Part shown: one piece after another, positions 11,377 through 19,762 of the stretch
How the letters are laid out: each line of letters starts with the position of its first letter
How positions within the stretch are numbered: position 1 is the stretch's first letter
NCBI GenBank assembly: GCA_965260995.1
Contig: CBDHCD010000001.1
Span: forward strand, 310,001-374,000
Length of the DNA stretch: 64,000 nucleotides
From: JBBROS01 sp965260995
GTDB taxonomy: Bacteria > Pseudomonadota > Alphaproteobacteria > Acetobacterales > Acetobacteraceae
Direction: 5' to 3'
Made by a program: the position numbers and the translations under genes
Notes under the pieces: model-generated
The model's input: only the letters and a program-made list of their open reading frames with translations
What the model was told of the DNA's origin: nothing
Database searches by the model: none

Positions 11377-12606
11377 ATGCCACGACACCCCACCCTGGCT
11401 CCGACCTTGACCGCCCTCGCCGCCGCCCTGACGTTCGCCGCCGGGGCGGCGGGGGCGCAGGACGGCGCGCCGGTGCGAACCGGGCCGCCCAACGTGCCGT
11501 CGTTCACGCCCGCCTTCGCCGGCCAGACCCGCGCCCCGGCGGTGAAGTCCCGCGCCGCGCCGCAGGTGACCACGCTCGCCTCGGGGCTGCATCAGCCCTG
11601 GGGCATGGCCTTTCTCCCGGATGGGCGCATCCTGGTCACCGAGAAGCGGCCGGGCGCGATGCGTATCATCGGCCAGGATGGCGCGATCTCGGCGCCGGTC
11701 GCCGGCCTGCCCCCCGCCGACGAGCGCGACCAGGGCGGCGTGTTCGACGTCGCCCTCGCCCCCGACTACGCCCAATCCCAACTGGTCTACTGGACCTACG
11801 CCGAGGCGCGTCAAGGCGGGACCGGCACCGCCGCCGCCCGCGGCCGCCTCGTCGATGGCCCATCCCCGCGGTTGGAGGCGGTCGAGGTGATCTTCCGCGA
11901 GCAGCCGGCCCTCCAATCCACGAAACATTACGGCGGCCGCCTCGTCTTCGCCCCTGACGGCGCCCTGTTCGTCACCTTGGGCGAGCGCTCCATCCTGCCC
12001 GGCCGCGTCCAGGCGCAGGACCTCGGCAGCCACCTCGGCAAGATCGTCCGCATCAACCCGGACGGCTCCGTCCCCGCCGACAACCCGTTCGTCGGCCGCC
12101 CCGGCGCCCGGCCCGAGATCTGGTCCTACGGCCACCGCAACGTCGAGGCCGCGGCGCTCGACGGGCAAGGCCGGCTGTGGGAGGTCGAGATGGGCCCGCG
12201 CGGCGGCGACGAGCTGAACCAGCCGCAGAAAGGCCGCGACTACGGCTGGCCCACCATCACCTACGGCGAGGAATACTCCGGCGAGCCGATCGGCCGCGGC
12301 GTCACCGAGGCCGAGGGCATGGAGCAGCCGGTCTACTACTGGGACCCGGTGATTTCTCCCTCCGGCCTGCTGTTCTACTCGGGCGACCTGTTCCCCGAGT
12401 GGCGCGGCAACGCCTTCATCGGCGGCCTGTCCAGCAAGGCCCTGGTCCGCCTGGTGCTGGACAACGGCAAGGTGGTCGGCGAGGAGCGGCTGCTGACCGA
12501 CCTGGGCGCGCGCATCCGCGACGTCGCCCAAGGCCCGGACGGCGCGCTCTACGTGCTGACGGACGCGCAGGATGGCCGCCTGCTGCGGCTCACGCCTGGG
12601 CGCTGA
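11377..12606 (+). CDS. Secreted PQQ-dependent sugar dehydrogenase (Gdh/sorbosone type)
   Basis: A 409-residue six-bladed beta-propeller of the soluble glucose/sorbosone dehydrogenase family (YliI/Asd-like). I chose the ATG at 11377, which follows GGAGA at six bases and opens a clear signal peptide (ALAAALTFAAGAAGAQ); the frame itself is open 25 codons earlier. Family motifs are LHQPWGMAFLPDGRILVTE, HYGGRLVFAPDGALFVTLGE, SYGHRNVEAAALD, EMGPRGGDELN and DYGWPTITYGEEYSG. These proteins oxidise aldose sugars in the periplasm with PQQ and calcium. The substrate is not readable. It lies 107 bases after the MBL gene. Confidence 0.9.
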   Translation: MPRHPTLAPTLTALAAALTFAAGAAGAQDGAPVRTGPPNVPSFTPAFAGQTRAPAVKSRAAPQVTTLASGLHQPWGMAFLPDGRILVTEKRPGAMRIIGQDGAISAPVAGLPPADERDQGGVFDVALAPDYAQSQLVYWTYAEARQGGTGTAAARGRLVDGPSPRLEAVEVIFREQPALQSTKHYGGRLVFAPDGALFVTLGERSILPGRVQAQDLGSHLGKIVRINPDGSVPADNPFVGRPGARPEIWSYGHRNVEAAALDGQGRLWEVEMGPRGGDELNQPQKGRDYGWPTITYGEEYSGEPIGRGVTEAEGMEQPVYYWDPVISPSGLLFYSGDLFPEWRGNAFIGGLSSKALVRLVLDNGKVVGEERLLTDLGARIRDVAQGPDGALYVLTDAQDGRLLRLTPGR

Positions 12607-12848
12607 GCCTCGCCGCCAAGCTGCGCGCGCCGGCGGGCGTCCGCCGGGCGCGTCGCCAGCAGCACCCACGGCCCCCGGCAGGATGGTGATCATGCCGGGG
12701 CCGCCGATGCCCGCAGCACCATCGCCAGCAGCCCGCCGGAGGTCGTCCGCGGCGTCGGAAACGATCCGGCCCATCGCGCTCGATCCCGTTGCTGGAGGCC
12801 AGCCCAGCCGGACTGGTTGATCGTTCTGGACAGGGAGCCTAGCCTCAC
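12607..12848. other. Intergenic stretch before aldolase gene
   Basis: About 240 bases with no supported gene. It lies between the sugar dehydrogenase stop and the strong hairpin at 12849 and may contain the promoter of the aldolase-dehydratase pair. Confidence 0.35.
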
Positions 12849-12879
12849 GGTCGTCCTGGCCGGAACGGCCAGGACGACC
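12849..12879. promoter_or_regulatory. Perfect 14-bp inverted repeat with 3-nt loop
   Basis: GGTCGTCCTGGCCG, then GAA, then the exact reverse complement. This is a very stable hairpin, 43 bases before the aldolase ATG. No T tract follows, so it is not a standard intrinsic terminator for the upstream gene; a 5' leader structure or a regulator site are alternatives. Confidence 0.6.
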
Positions 12880-12922
12880 AGGGACGAGCAGTCCGACGCG
12901 AACGGAACGAGGGAACGACGCC

Positions 12923-13684
12923 ATGCCGAACACGGTCAAGCAGCTCTGGGCCGACGGGAAGACCGCCATCAACGGCTGGCTCGCCATCCCGAGCGGGTTC
13001 TCGGCCGAGGTCATGGCCCAAGGCGGGTTCGACAGCGTCACCGTCGACCTGCAGCACGGGATGCAGGACTACCTGTCCATGGTGACGTGCTTCCAGGCGA
13101 TGCACGCCCACCCGGTGCTGCCGATGGTGCGGGTGCCGTGGAACGAGCCGGGCATCATCGGCAAGGTGCTGGACGCCGGGGCCTACGGCGTCATCTGCCC
13201 GATGATCAACTCGCGCGAGGAAGCGGCCAACTTCGTCAGCTACATGCGCTACCCGCCCAACGGCACCCGCAGCAACGGGCCGATCCGCGCCGGCATCTAC
13301 GGCGGCAGCAGCACCTACCAGACGACCGCCAACAACGACATCCTGTGCATGCCGATGATCGAGACGCAGAAGGCGATCGACAACCTCGACAGCATCCTCG
13401 AGGTGGACGGCATCGACGCCGTCTACATCGGCCCGAGCGACCTCGCCTTCAGCATGGGCCTCAAGCCGATGCTGGACCGCGAGGAGAAGGAGATCCTCGA
13501 CATCTACGACAAGATCCTGGCGGCGACGCACAAGCGCGGCCAGCGCGCCTGCGTCCACTGCATGAAGCCCGACTACGCCGCCCGGATGCTCAAGATGGGC
13601 TTCAGCCTGGTCACGCTCGGCAACGACAGCGGCCTGCTGCTGACGGCGGCGATGGCGGCGGTGAAGGCGACGCGGGACGCATGA
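12923..13684 (+). CDS. HpcH/HpaI-family class II aldolase (GarL/HpaI type)
   Basis: A 253-residue metal-dependent pyruvate aldolase. The catalytic residues of HpaI are present at the same numbers: His45 (LQHGMQDY) and Arg70 (PMVRVPWNEP). The metal ligands Glu147 (MIETQ) and Asp173 (GPSDLAF) follow. Family members cleave 2-keto-3-deoxy sugar acids such as 5-keto-4-deoxy-D-glucarate or 2-keto-3-deoxy-L-rhamnonate, giving pyruvate and an aldehyde or semialdehyde. The stop overlaps the start of the next gene (ATGA at 13681), a GarD/UxaA-type dehydratase, so both are translationally coupled and probably act in sequence on a hexarate or hexonate. The exact substrate is inference. Confidence 0.9.
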   Translation: MPNTVKQLWADGKTAINGWLAIPSGFSAEVMAQGGFDSVTVDLQHGMQDYLSMVTCFQAMHAHPVLPMVRVPWNEPGIIGKVLDAGAYGVICPMINSREEAANFVSYMRYPPNGTRSNGPIRAGIYGGSSTYQTTANNDILCMPMIETQKAIDNLDSILEVDGIDAVYIGPSDLAFSMGLKPMLDREEKEILDIYDKILAATHKRGQRACVHCMKPDYAARMLKMGFSLVTLGNDSGLLLTAAMAAVKATRDA

Positions 13685-15198
13685 CCCAGCTCATCCGCCT
13701 CCACCCCGACGACGGGGTGCTGATCGCCCGCTCGACGGTGCCGGACGGGGCGGAGGTGGCGCCGGGCGTCGTGGCCCGCGAGCGCATCCCGGCCGGGCAC
13801 AAAGTCGCGGTCCGGGCGCTGATGCCCGGCGACCCGGTGCGCCGCTACGGCCAGATCATCGGCTTCGCCACCCAGCCGATCGCGCCGGGCCAGCACGTCC
13901 ACGTCCACAACTGCGGCATGGGGAATTTCGACAAGGACTACGCCTACGCCCAGGACGCGCGGCCGACGGCGATGGCCAACGAGGACGTCACCTTCCAGGG
14001 CATCCGCCGCCCGGACGGCCGCGTCGCTACCCGCAACTACATCGGCATCCTGACCAGCGTGAACTGCAGCGCCCACGTCGCCGGCCTGGTCGCCGACGCC
14101 TTCCGCCGCAACCCGTTCACCGGCGCCGACCCGCTGGCCGACTACCCGAACGTGGACGGCGTGGTGGCGCTGACGCACAAGACCGGCTGCGGCATGACGG
14201 ACGGCGAGCCGCTGCGCCTGCTGCGGCGCACGCTCGCGGGCTACGCGCGGCACGTCAACTTCAGCCACATCGTGGTGATCGGCCTCGGCTGCGAGGTCAA
14301 CCAGATCGCCGGCCTCCTGGGCGAGCAGCGCCTCTCCGGCCGCGTCCGCAACATGGACATCCAGACCATGGGCGGCACCCGCAAGACGGTGGAAGCGGGC
14401 ATCGCCTTCGTGATGGAGGTGCTGGCGGAGGCGAACCAGGTGCGGCGCGAGCCGGCCCCCTTGAGCGAGCTGACCGTCGCCCTGCAATGCGGCGGCAGCG
14501 ACGGCTACTCCGGCGTCTCGGCCAACCCGGCGCTCGGCGCGGCCAGCGACCTCGTGGTGCGGCACGGCGGCGCGGTGATCCTGTCCGAAACGCCGGAAAC
14601 CTACGGGGCCGAGCACCTGCTGACCCGCCGCGCGGTCAGCCCCGAGGTGGGCGAGAAGCTGGTGGCCCTGATGCGCTGGTGGGAGGACTACACGGCGCGC
14701 GAAGGGGCCGAGATGAACGCCAACCCCAGCCCCGGCAACAAGGCCGGCGGCCTGACCACCATCCTGGAGAAGTCGCTGGGCGCGATGGCCAAGGCCGGCA
14801 CCACCAACCTGGTGGACGTGGTGCGCTACGCCGAGCCCGTCACCGCCCGCGGCTTCGTGTTCATGGACACCCCCGGCTACGACCCGGTGTCGGCCACCGG
14901 CCAGGTGGCGGGCGGCGCCAACCTGGTGTGCTTCACCACCGGCCGCGGCAGCGTGTTCGGCTGCAAGCCGTCGCCGTCCATCAAGCTCGCCACCAACACG
15001 CCGATGTTCGAGCGCATGGAGGACGACATGGACATCAACTGCGGCACGGTCCTCGACGGTGCCGAAAGCGTGCAGGAATGCGGCCAGCGCATCTTCGAGA
15101 TGATGGTCAGCGTCGCGAGCGGCGGGCGCACCAAGAGCGAGGGCTTCGACGCCGGCCAGGCCGAGTTCGCGCCCTGGATGATCGGGGCGACGATGTGA
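13681..15198 (+). CDS. UxaA/GarD-family sugar-acid dehydratase
   Basis: 505 residues. An N-terminal SAF domain (RLHPDDGVLIARSTV... VRYGQIIGFATQPI) is followed by the large iron-dependent dehydratase domain with the family motifs RNYIGILTSVNCS, ALTHKTGCGM, GLGCEVNQI, CGGSDGYSGVSANPALG, SETPETYGAEH and NPSPGNKAGGLT. The C-terminal GRGSVFGCKPSPSIKLATN is characteristic. Altronate and galactarate dehydratases in this family remove water from the sugar acid to give a 2-keto-3-deoxy acid. Coupling by ATGA overlap to an HpaI-type aldolase favours a galactarate/glucarate-like route. Which sugar acid is used cannot be settled from sequence. Confidence 0.9.
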   Translation: MTQLIRLHPDDGVLIARSTVPDGAEVAPGVVARERIPAGHKVAVRALMPGDPVRRYGQIIGFATQPIAPGQHVHVHNCGMGNFDKDYAYAQDARPTAMANEDVTFQGIRRPDGRVATRNYIGILTSVNCSAHVAGLVADAFRRNPFTGADPLADYPNVDGVVALTHKTGCGMTDGEPLRLLRRTLAGYARHVNFSHIVVIGLGCEVNQIAGLLGEQRLSGRVRNMDIQTMGGTRKTVEAGIAFVMEVLAEANQVRREPAPLSELTVALQCGGSDGYSGVSANPALGAASDLVVRHGGAVILSETPETYGAEHLLTRRAVSPEVGEKLVALMRWWEDYTAREGAEMNANPSPGNKAGGLTTILEKSLGAMAKAGTTNLVDVVRYAEPVTARGFVFMDTPGYDPVSATGQVAGGANLVCFTTGRGSVFGCKPSPSIKLATNTPMFERMEDDMDINCGTVLDGAESVQECGQRIFEMMVSVASGGRTKSEGFDAGQAEFAPWMIGATM

Positions 15199-15440
15199 GG
15201 GCAGCTACCCCACGCAATAGCCAGTTCGCATTTAAAGGCAACGGAACAGCGGCGCATCGGGAACAAATCTGATCCTAGCTGCTTATGGGCGTTCTGCTAT
15301 TATACATCAGACATCATGTGAGGCTTGTTACCTGCTGGCGGAGATAATGGCCGAGTTGCACGATCAAATCGTGTCGGCTTCCTGCAATGCAATGTTGCAC
15401 TTGCAAGCACTCTAAATTCGTAAGTCAAGAAGAACAAACG
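15199..15440. other. AT-rich leader of a foreign-looking island
   Basis: Base composition falls sharply after the dehydratase stop. The stretch includes AT-rich segments such as ctgctattatacatcagaca, which could hold a promoter for the small gene that follows. No gene is seen. Confidence 0.4.
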
Positions 15441-15860
15441 ATGATTTTATCTGTTATCAAAGATCTTTTTCCTGGATTTGCTATAATAGTGTCAGCGGTA
15501 ATAGCGGTTAGAGGTTGGTCAGAGGCTGCAAAGAAAGACAGAAACCAACATATATTTAAGGAAAGATTTGAGAGAAGGGTCACAATGTTAGAACATATAA
15601 TAAGGAATTCAGTTCCAAATGTGAATAAGCTTTTAGTTGGTAATATGCCGGAAGAAGGTAAAATAAACGCATTAAATGATCTTAACAGTATAACTACTGA
15701 ACTAAGCTTATACGGGTACAACAATGAGATTGGTTTTTACGAAGAATTTCTGGCGCAAACGAAAAATGGTGAGTATCTCAAAGCTGTCGAAACCATTAAC
15801 AAGTTAGAGACTGCCGTTAGAAAGTCTTTGAGATCTGAACTTGGGTTTCCTGATCCTTAA
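15441..15860 (+). CDS. Small membrane-anchored protein of unknown function, AT-rich
   Basis: 139 residues from the ATG at 15441 (18 further codons are open upstream but lack a convincing start context). A single N-terminal transmembrane helix (FPGFAIIVSAVIAV) is followed by a charged, mostly helical cytoplasmic region (RGWSEAAKKDRNQHIFKERFERR...), probably coiled-coil in part. I do not recognise the family. Codon use is strikingly AT-rich (many TTT, ATA, AAA, TTA), unlike every neighbour, which signals recent transfer. The gene stands alone between two native transcription units. Lone AT-rich membrane-helix proteins like this can be phage- or defence-related cargo, but that is only a suggestion. 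Confidence 0.65.
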   Translation: MILSVIKDLFPGFAIIVSAVIAVRGWSEAAKKDRNQHIFKERFERRVTMLEHIIRNSVPNVNKLLVGNMPEEGKINALNDLNSITTELSLYGYNNEIGFYEEFLAQTKNGEYLKAVETINKLETAVRKSLRSELGFPDP

Positions 15861-16024
15861 GTCTGTTACATTACGTTGATTGAGAAAAAATGGTTTACCG
15901 GTATGAGCCGTAGAATGTGATAGCCTTCAACTGTGGTCGATGGGGTGGCAGGTGGCGCTGTTATCGGTGCAGCCGTCGCGCTGATGCGAAGGTCGGCGAC
16001 GGACGACAGGCGGCATCGAAGTCC
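15861..16024. other. Intergenic transition back to high GC
   Basis: 164 bases downstream of both the AT-rich gene and the convergent MscS gene. The first half remains AT-rich; no clear terminator hairpin was identified. Confidence 0.35.
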
Positions 16025-17899
16025 TCACTCCGCCGCCTTCCGCATCGTCCCCGACGACGCCCCGGCCGGATACGCGCTCGTGCCGCGCAGGGCGGCGATC
16101 CGCTCCGGGCTGAACCTCGGCAGCGGCAACTCGCCCCGCCCGGCCCAGTCCCGCACCCGCGCCTCTGCTTCCCGCGCGGCGCCCTCGTCCGCCTTGCTGT
16201 CCCGCGCCATGTAAAGCGTCCGCGACGCGAACGCGAACGCCGCCCCGGCCTGCTGCACGATGTCCATGATCCGGAGCAACAGGTCCTCCTGCACTTCGAG
16301 GAAGTCGTCGAAGTTGTCGCCCAGCACGTAGGCGAAGATCTCGAGGTTCAGGCTGTCCGCCCCGAAGCCGACGAAGCGGACCCGCGCCGGGTCGGGGCTG
16401 ACCTTCGGGTGGGCGTAGAGCATCTCGCGCAAGCGGACGAGGAGGTAGCGGACCTGGTCCGGCGTGGTCTCGTAGCGCAGCGTCAAGGTCGGGTGGAACC
16501 AGAAGCGGTCGCGGCGGCTGTAGTTCTCGATCGTGCTGGACGACATGATGCTGTTCGGCACGGTGACGACCGTGCGCTCGTTGGTGCGGATGCGCGACGA
16601 GCGGATGCCGATGTCCTCCACGGTGCCGACCGTGTCGCCGAACTTGCAGAAGTCGCCGACGCGCATCGGCTGGTCGGCGATGATGGTCAGGCTGCCGATG
16701 AAGTTCTCCACCGTTTTCTGCGCGCCGAGCGCGATGGCGATGCCGCCGATGCCCAGCGCTGCCAGCCCGGCCGTCACGTCGACGCCGAACGTGTCGAGCG
16801 ATAGGATGACGCCGAGCGCCACCAACGCCAGCTTGCCGGTGCGCCGCAGCAGCGAGATGATGGAGATGGCCGCGAAGTGCCCGCGCATCGCCGCCCGGCT
16901 GGACGCGACCCCCGTCACCACGTCCACTGCCCGCCACAGGAACCAGGCGAGCGCCGCCCAGCCCACCACCGCCGCCACCGGCGACGTCCGCTCGCGGGCC
17001 ACGATCGATACCCCGAGCAGGAAGCCGCCGGCCAGGAAAATGCCGACGGTCAGCAGGATGCGCAGCGGCTGGTCGGCGGCCTCGACCACGGCGAAGGCGT
17101 TCTTGCGCCTCAGCCGGGTGAGCACGCGGACCGCCACCCACTTGATGCCAAGCGAGACCAGGTAGGCGACGCCGTAGCCGACGACGGCCAGCACCAGGAG
17201 CGCCAGCCAGTGCCCGACCGGCGCGCCGGCGAAGTGCCGGTCGGCCAGCGCGGCCGGCATCAGCTTGTCGAGCGGGCCGGACACCGCGGTGCGCAGCAGG
17301 TCCGGCAGGCGGGCGAGGGTGTCGGACGAAACGAGCCAGACCGGCACCGGCTCGCGGCCCTCGACCCGCTCGGCCAGCAGGTCCACGGTGCCGGCCGTGG
17401 TGCGGATGGCGCCGATGCGGTCGACATTGGGCGGCAGGCCGTCGTCCTGCTTGCCGAAGAGGTCGTTGCTCAGCAGCCAGCGGCCGTCGAGGTAGCCGGC
17501 GCGGTCCAGCGCCTTCTGCAGCATGCTGGCGAGCACGTAGCCGCTGGGAGAGCGCCGCCAGGACGGGATGTCCTGCGTGTTGAGGTACTTGGCGGCGCGC
17601 TCGAAATCCTGCGCGGCGATGGCGTTGAGCAGGCCATTGACCATTCCCTCCGGCGTCTCGCGCCCGAGCGGGTCCTTCGGCTTCTCCGCCGGCTTGGCCT
17701 CATCGGCCTTGGGAGCCGAGAGGCCCGGCAGTGATTGAGCCGCCGCCGGCCCGGCGCCCCCGGCAAGCGTGGCGACGGCGAGGCCGGCCGCCAGCACCAG
17801 GCGGGCCAGCGCGCGCCGCCTCGGAACAAAGCGTGGGAGCCGCGTTGGGATCAGGCCGAGAGCGATGGCGAGGTCCAACAACCAAGATCGAGCAAGCAT
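16025..17899 (-). CDS. MscS-family mechanosensitive channel
   Basis: 624 residues from the ATG at 17899, which follows AGGGAG at a good spacing; the open frame extends 90 codons further but without coding character. A signal-like N-terminus (RRRALARLVLAAGLAVATLAGGAGPAAAQ) leads into a periplasmic domain of about 200 residues, then four or five transmembrane helices. The pore-lining helix and beta domain are in LAALGIGGIAIALGAQKTVENFIGSLTIIADQP, followed by RVGDFCKFGDTVGTVEDIGIRSSRIRT and VTVPNSIMSSSTIENYSRRD, classic MscS motifs. Such channels open on membrane tension during osmotic downshock. The larger N-terminal domain resembles YbdG/MscK-like and alphaproteobacterial variants. Confidence 0.92.
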   Translation of the reverse strand: MLARSWLLDLAIALGLIPTRLPRFVPRRRALARLVLAAGLAVATLAGGAGPAAAQSLPGLSAPKADEAKPAEKPKDPLGRETPEGMVNGLLNAIAAQDFERAAKYLNTQDIPSWRRSPSGYVLASMLQKALDRAGYLDGRWLLSNDLFGKQDDGLPPNVDRIGAIRTTAGTVDLLAERVEGREPVPVWLVSSDTLARLPDLLRTAVSGPLDKLMPAALADRHFAGAPVGHWLALLVLAVVGYGVAYLVSLGIKWVAVRVLTRLRRKNAFAVVEAADQPLRILLTVGIFLAGGFLLGVSIVARERTSPVAAVVGWAALAWFLWRAVDVVTGVASSRAAMRGHFAAISIISLLRRTGKLALVALGVILSLDTFGVDVTAGLAALGIGGIAIALGAQKTVENFIGSLTIIADQPMRVGDFCKFGDTVGTVEDIGIRSSRIRTNERTVVTVPNSIMSSSTIENYSRRDRFWFHPTLTLRYETTPDQVRYLLVRLREMLYAHPKVSPDPARVRFVGFGADSLNLEIFAYVLGDNFDDFLEVQEDLLLRIMDIVQQAGAAFAFASRTLYMARDSKADEGAAREAEARVRDWAGRGELPLPRFSPERIAALRGTSAYPAGASSGTMRKAAE

Positions 17900-18225
17900 C
17901 GAGGCTCCCTGCGCAGTGGGTTGGATCGGTCGGGATCTGCCGCGGCTGGGCGTCACGCTACCGCGCCGCGGCCGGGCATTCGGCGCGCGGAGCATAGCAG
18001 GCCAACGGCTCGCGATCCCCATGAAATGGGCCGGGAGAAACCGGCCAAGCCGAACCGGCGGGTGCGATAGCGGAAAGCGGATACGGTGTCGAGACGAAAC
18101 CGGCGGCGCTGCCGAGCAGGTCATAACGGGCCTGCTGTCGCCGCGCCAGCACATGCCGCATATGAGCAAACGGCATGTCGCTTCACGACTAGCACCCGCG
18201 CGCCGGGCCAGCCCAAGATCGGGCC
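17900..18225. promoter_or_regulatory. Divergent region between mscS-type gene and sox operon
   Basis: 326 bases without a supported gene between two outward-facing transcription units; both promoters must lie here. It contains the palindrome at 18151-18178. Confidence 0.45.
18151..18178. promoter_or_regulatory. Inverted repeat upstream of soxB, candidate operator
   Basis: ACATGCCG and its exact complement CGGCATGT are separated by 12 bases, ending 47 bases before the soxB ATG. The spacing suits a dimeric regulator. No regulator gene is adjacent, so the binding protein is unknown. Confidence 0.4.
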
Positions 18226-19488
18226 ATGTCCAAGACCCAATTCTCCGCCGCGCGCGTCGTCCGCGAGGGCCTACGCGGCCAATCCGGCTGGGGCGAGCAG
18301 TGGCGCTCCCCCGAGGCGCCGCGCACCGAGTATGACGTGGTCATCGTCGGTGCCGGCGGCCACGGGCTGGCCACCGCCTACTACCTGGCCAAGGAGCACG
18401 GCATCCGCCGCGTCGCGGTGCTGGAGAAGGGCTGGCTCGGCGGCGGCAACACCGGGCGCAACACCACCATCATCCGCTCCAACTACCTCATGGAGGAGAG
18501 CGCGGCCCTCTACGACCACGCGCTCGACCTGTGGCAGGACCTGTCGGCCGAGCTGAACTACAACGTCATGTATTCCCCCCGCGGCGTCATGATGCTGGCG
18601 CACACGGTCCACGACGTGCAGGTGTTCAAGCGCCACGTCTACGCCAACCGCCTGGCCGGCGTCGACAACGAATGGCTCACCGCCGAGGAGGCGCAAGTCT
18701 TCTGCCCGCCGCTCAACATCGCCCCCGGCATGAGGTATCCCGTCCTCGGCGCGGCCCTGCAACGCCGCGGCGGCACCGCCCGCCACGACGCGGTCGCCTG
18801 GGGCTACGCCCGCGCCGCCAGCGCCATGGGCGTCGACATCATCCAGAACTGCGCCGTCACCGGCATCGACCGCGCGCCCACCGGCGAGGTCACCGGCGTG
18901 CAAACCACGCGCGGCCCGGTCCGCGCCCGCCGCGTCGGCGTCGTCGTCGCCGGGCACACCAGCGTGCTGATGGCGATGGCCGGCGTCCGCATGCCGCTGG
19001 AAAGCTACCCCCTCCAGGCCCTCGTCAGCGAGCCGGTCAAACCCTGCGTCCCCTGCGTCGTGATGAGCAACACCATCCACGCCTACCTCAGCCAGTCCGA
19101 CAAGGGCGAGCTGGTCATCGGCGCCGGCACCGACGCCTACGTCAGCTACAGCCAGCAGGGCGGTCTGCACATCGCTACCCATACGCTCGACGCCATCTGC
19201 GAGCTGTTCCCCCGCTTCCGCCGCATGAGGATGCTGCGGAGCTGGGGCGGCATCGTCGACGTCACCCCCGACCGCAGCCCGATCATCGGCCTCACCCCCG
19301 TACCCGGCCTCTACGTCAACTGCGGCTGGGGCACCGGCGGCTTCAAGGCCACTCCCGGCTCCGGCCACGTCTTCGCCCACACCGTCGCCACCGGCAGCCC
19401 GCACCGCATCAACGCCCCGTTCCGGCTGGAACGCTTCCGCACCGGGCGGCTGATCGACGAGGCCGCCGCCGCCGCGGTGGCCCACTGA
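18226..19488 (+). CDS. soxB: Sarcosine oxidase subunit beta
   Basis: 420 residues. It carries the FAD-binding Rossmann motif DVVIVGAGGHGLATAYYLA (about 37-55) and the family features GWLGGGNTGRNTTIIRSNYL, GGTARHDAVAWGYARAA, IHAYLSQSDKGELVIGA and the C-terminal GWGTGGFKATPGSGHVFA. In the heterotetrameric enzyme this subunit oxidises sarcosine (N-methylglycine) to glycine, binds noncovalent FAD and covalent FMN, and passes the one-carbon unit to tetrahydrofolate at the alpha subunit. It is the first gene of soxBDAG, with only one base before soxD. Confidence 0.96.
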   Translation: MSKTQFSAARVVREGLRGQSGWGEQWRSPEAPRTEYDVVIVGAGGHGLATAYYLAKEHGIRRVAVLEKGWLGGGNTGRNTTIIRSNYLMEESAALYDHALDLWQDLSAELNYNVMYSPRGVMMLAHTVHDVQVFKRHVYANRLAGVDNEWLTAEEAQVFCPPLNIAPGMRYPVLGAALQRRGGTARHDAVAWGYARAASAMGVDIIQNCAVTGIDRAPTGEVTGVQTTRGPVRARRVGVVVAGHTSVLMAMAGVRMPLESYPLQALVSEPVKPCVPCVVMSNTIHAYLSQSDKGELVIGAGTDAYVSYSQQGGLHIATHTLDAICELFPRFRRMRMLRSWGGIVDVTPDRSPIIGLTPVPGLYVNCGWGTGGFKATPGSGHVFAHTVATGSPHRINAPFRLERFRTGRLIDEAAAAAVAH

Positions 19489-19489
19489 G

Positions 19490-19762
19490 ATGCTGCTGAT
19501 CCCCTGCCCGGTTTGCGGCCCCCGCCCGGAAGCCGAGTTCACCTACGGCGGCCAGGCCCACGTCGCCCGCCCGGCCGACCCGGCCGCGCTCGACGACCAG
19601 GCCTGGGCCGACTTCCTCTACTCCCGCGACAACCCGCGCGGCGCCTACGCCGAGCGCTGGCGGCACGTCCACGGCTGCGGCCGCTTCTTCAACGCCGTGC
19701 GCGACACCTACACCGACCAGTTCGCCGCCTCCTACCCGGCCGGAAGCCCTCGCCCGCTATGA
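19490..19762 (+). CDS. soxD: Sarcosine oxidase subunit delta
   Basis: 90 residues, normal for SoxD. Zinc ligands are visible in the N-terminal CPVCGPRPEAEF and in the C-terminal HVHGCGRFFNAVRDT. The sequence SRDNPRGAYAERWRH is typical of the family. This small subunit binds zinc and stabilises the complex. Its stop overlaps the soxA start as ATGA. Confidence 0.95.
   Translation: MLLIPCPVCGPRPEAEFTYGGQAHVARPADPAALDDQAWADFLYSRDNPRGAYAERWRHVHGCGRFFNAVRDTYTDQFAASYPAGSPRPL

Noticed and set aside
11224..13041. Long antisense frame over the sugar dehydrogenase
   Set aside because: Shadow frame; the plus-strand gene has a signal peptide and family motifs.
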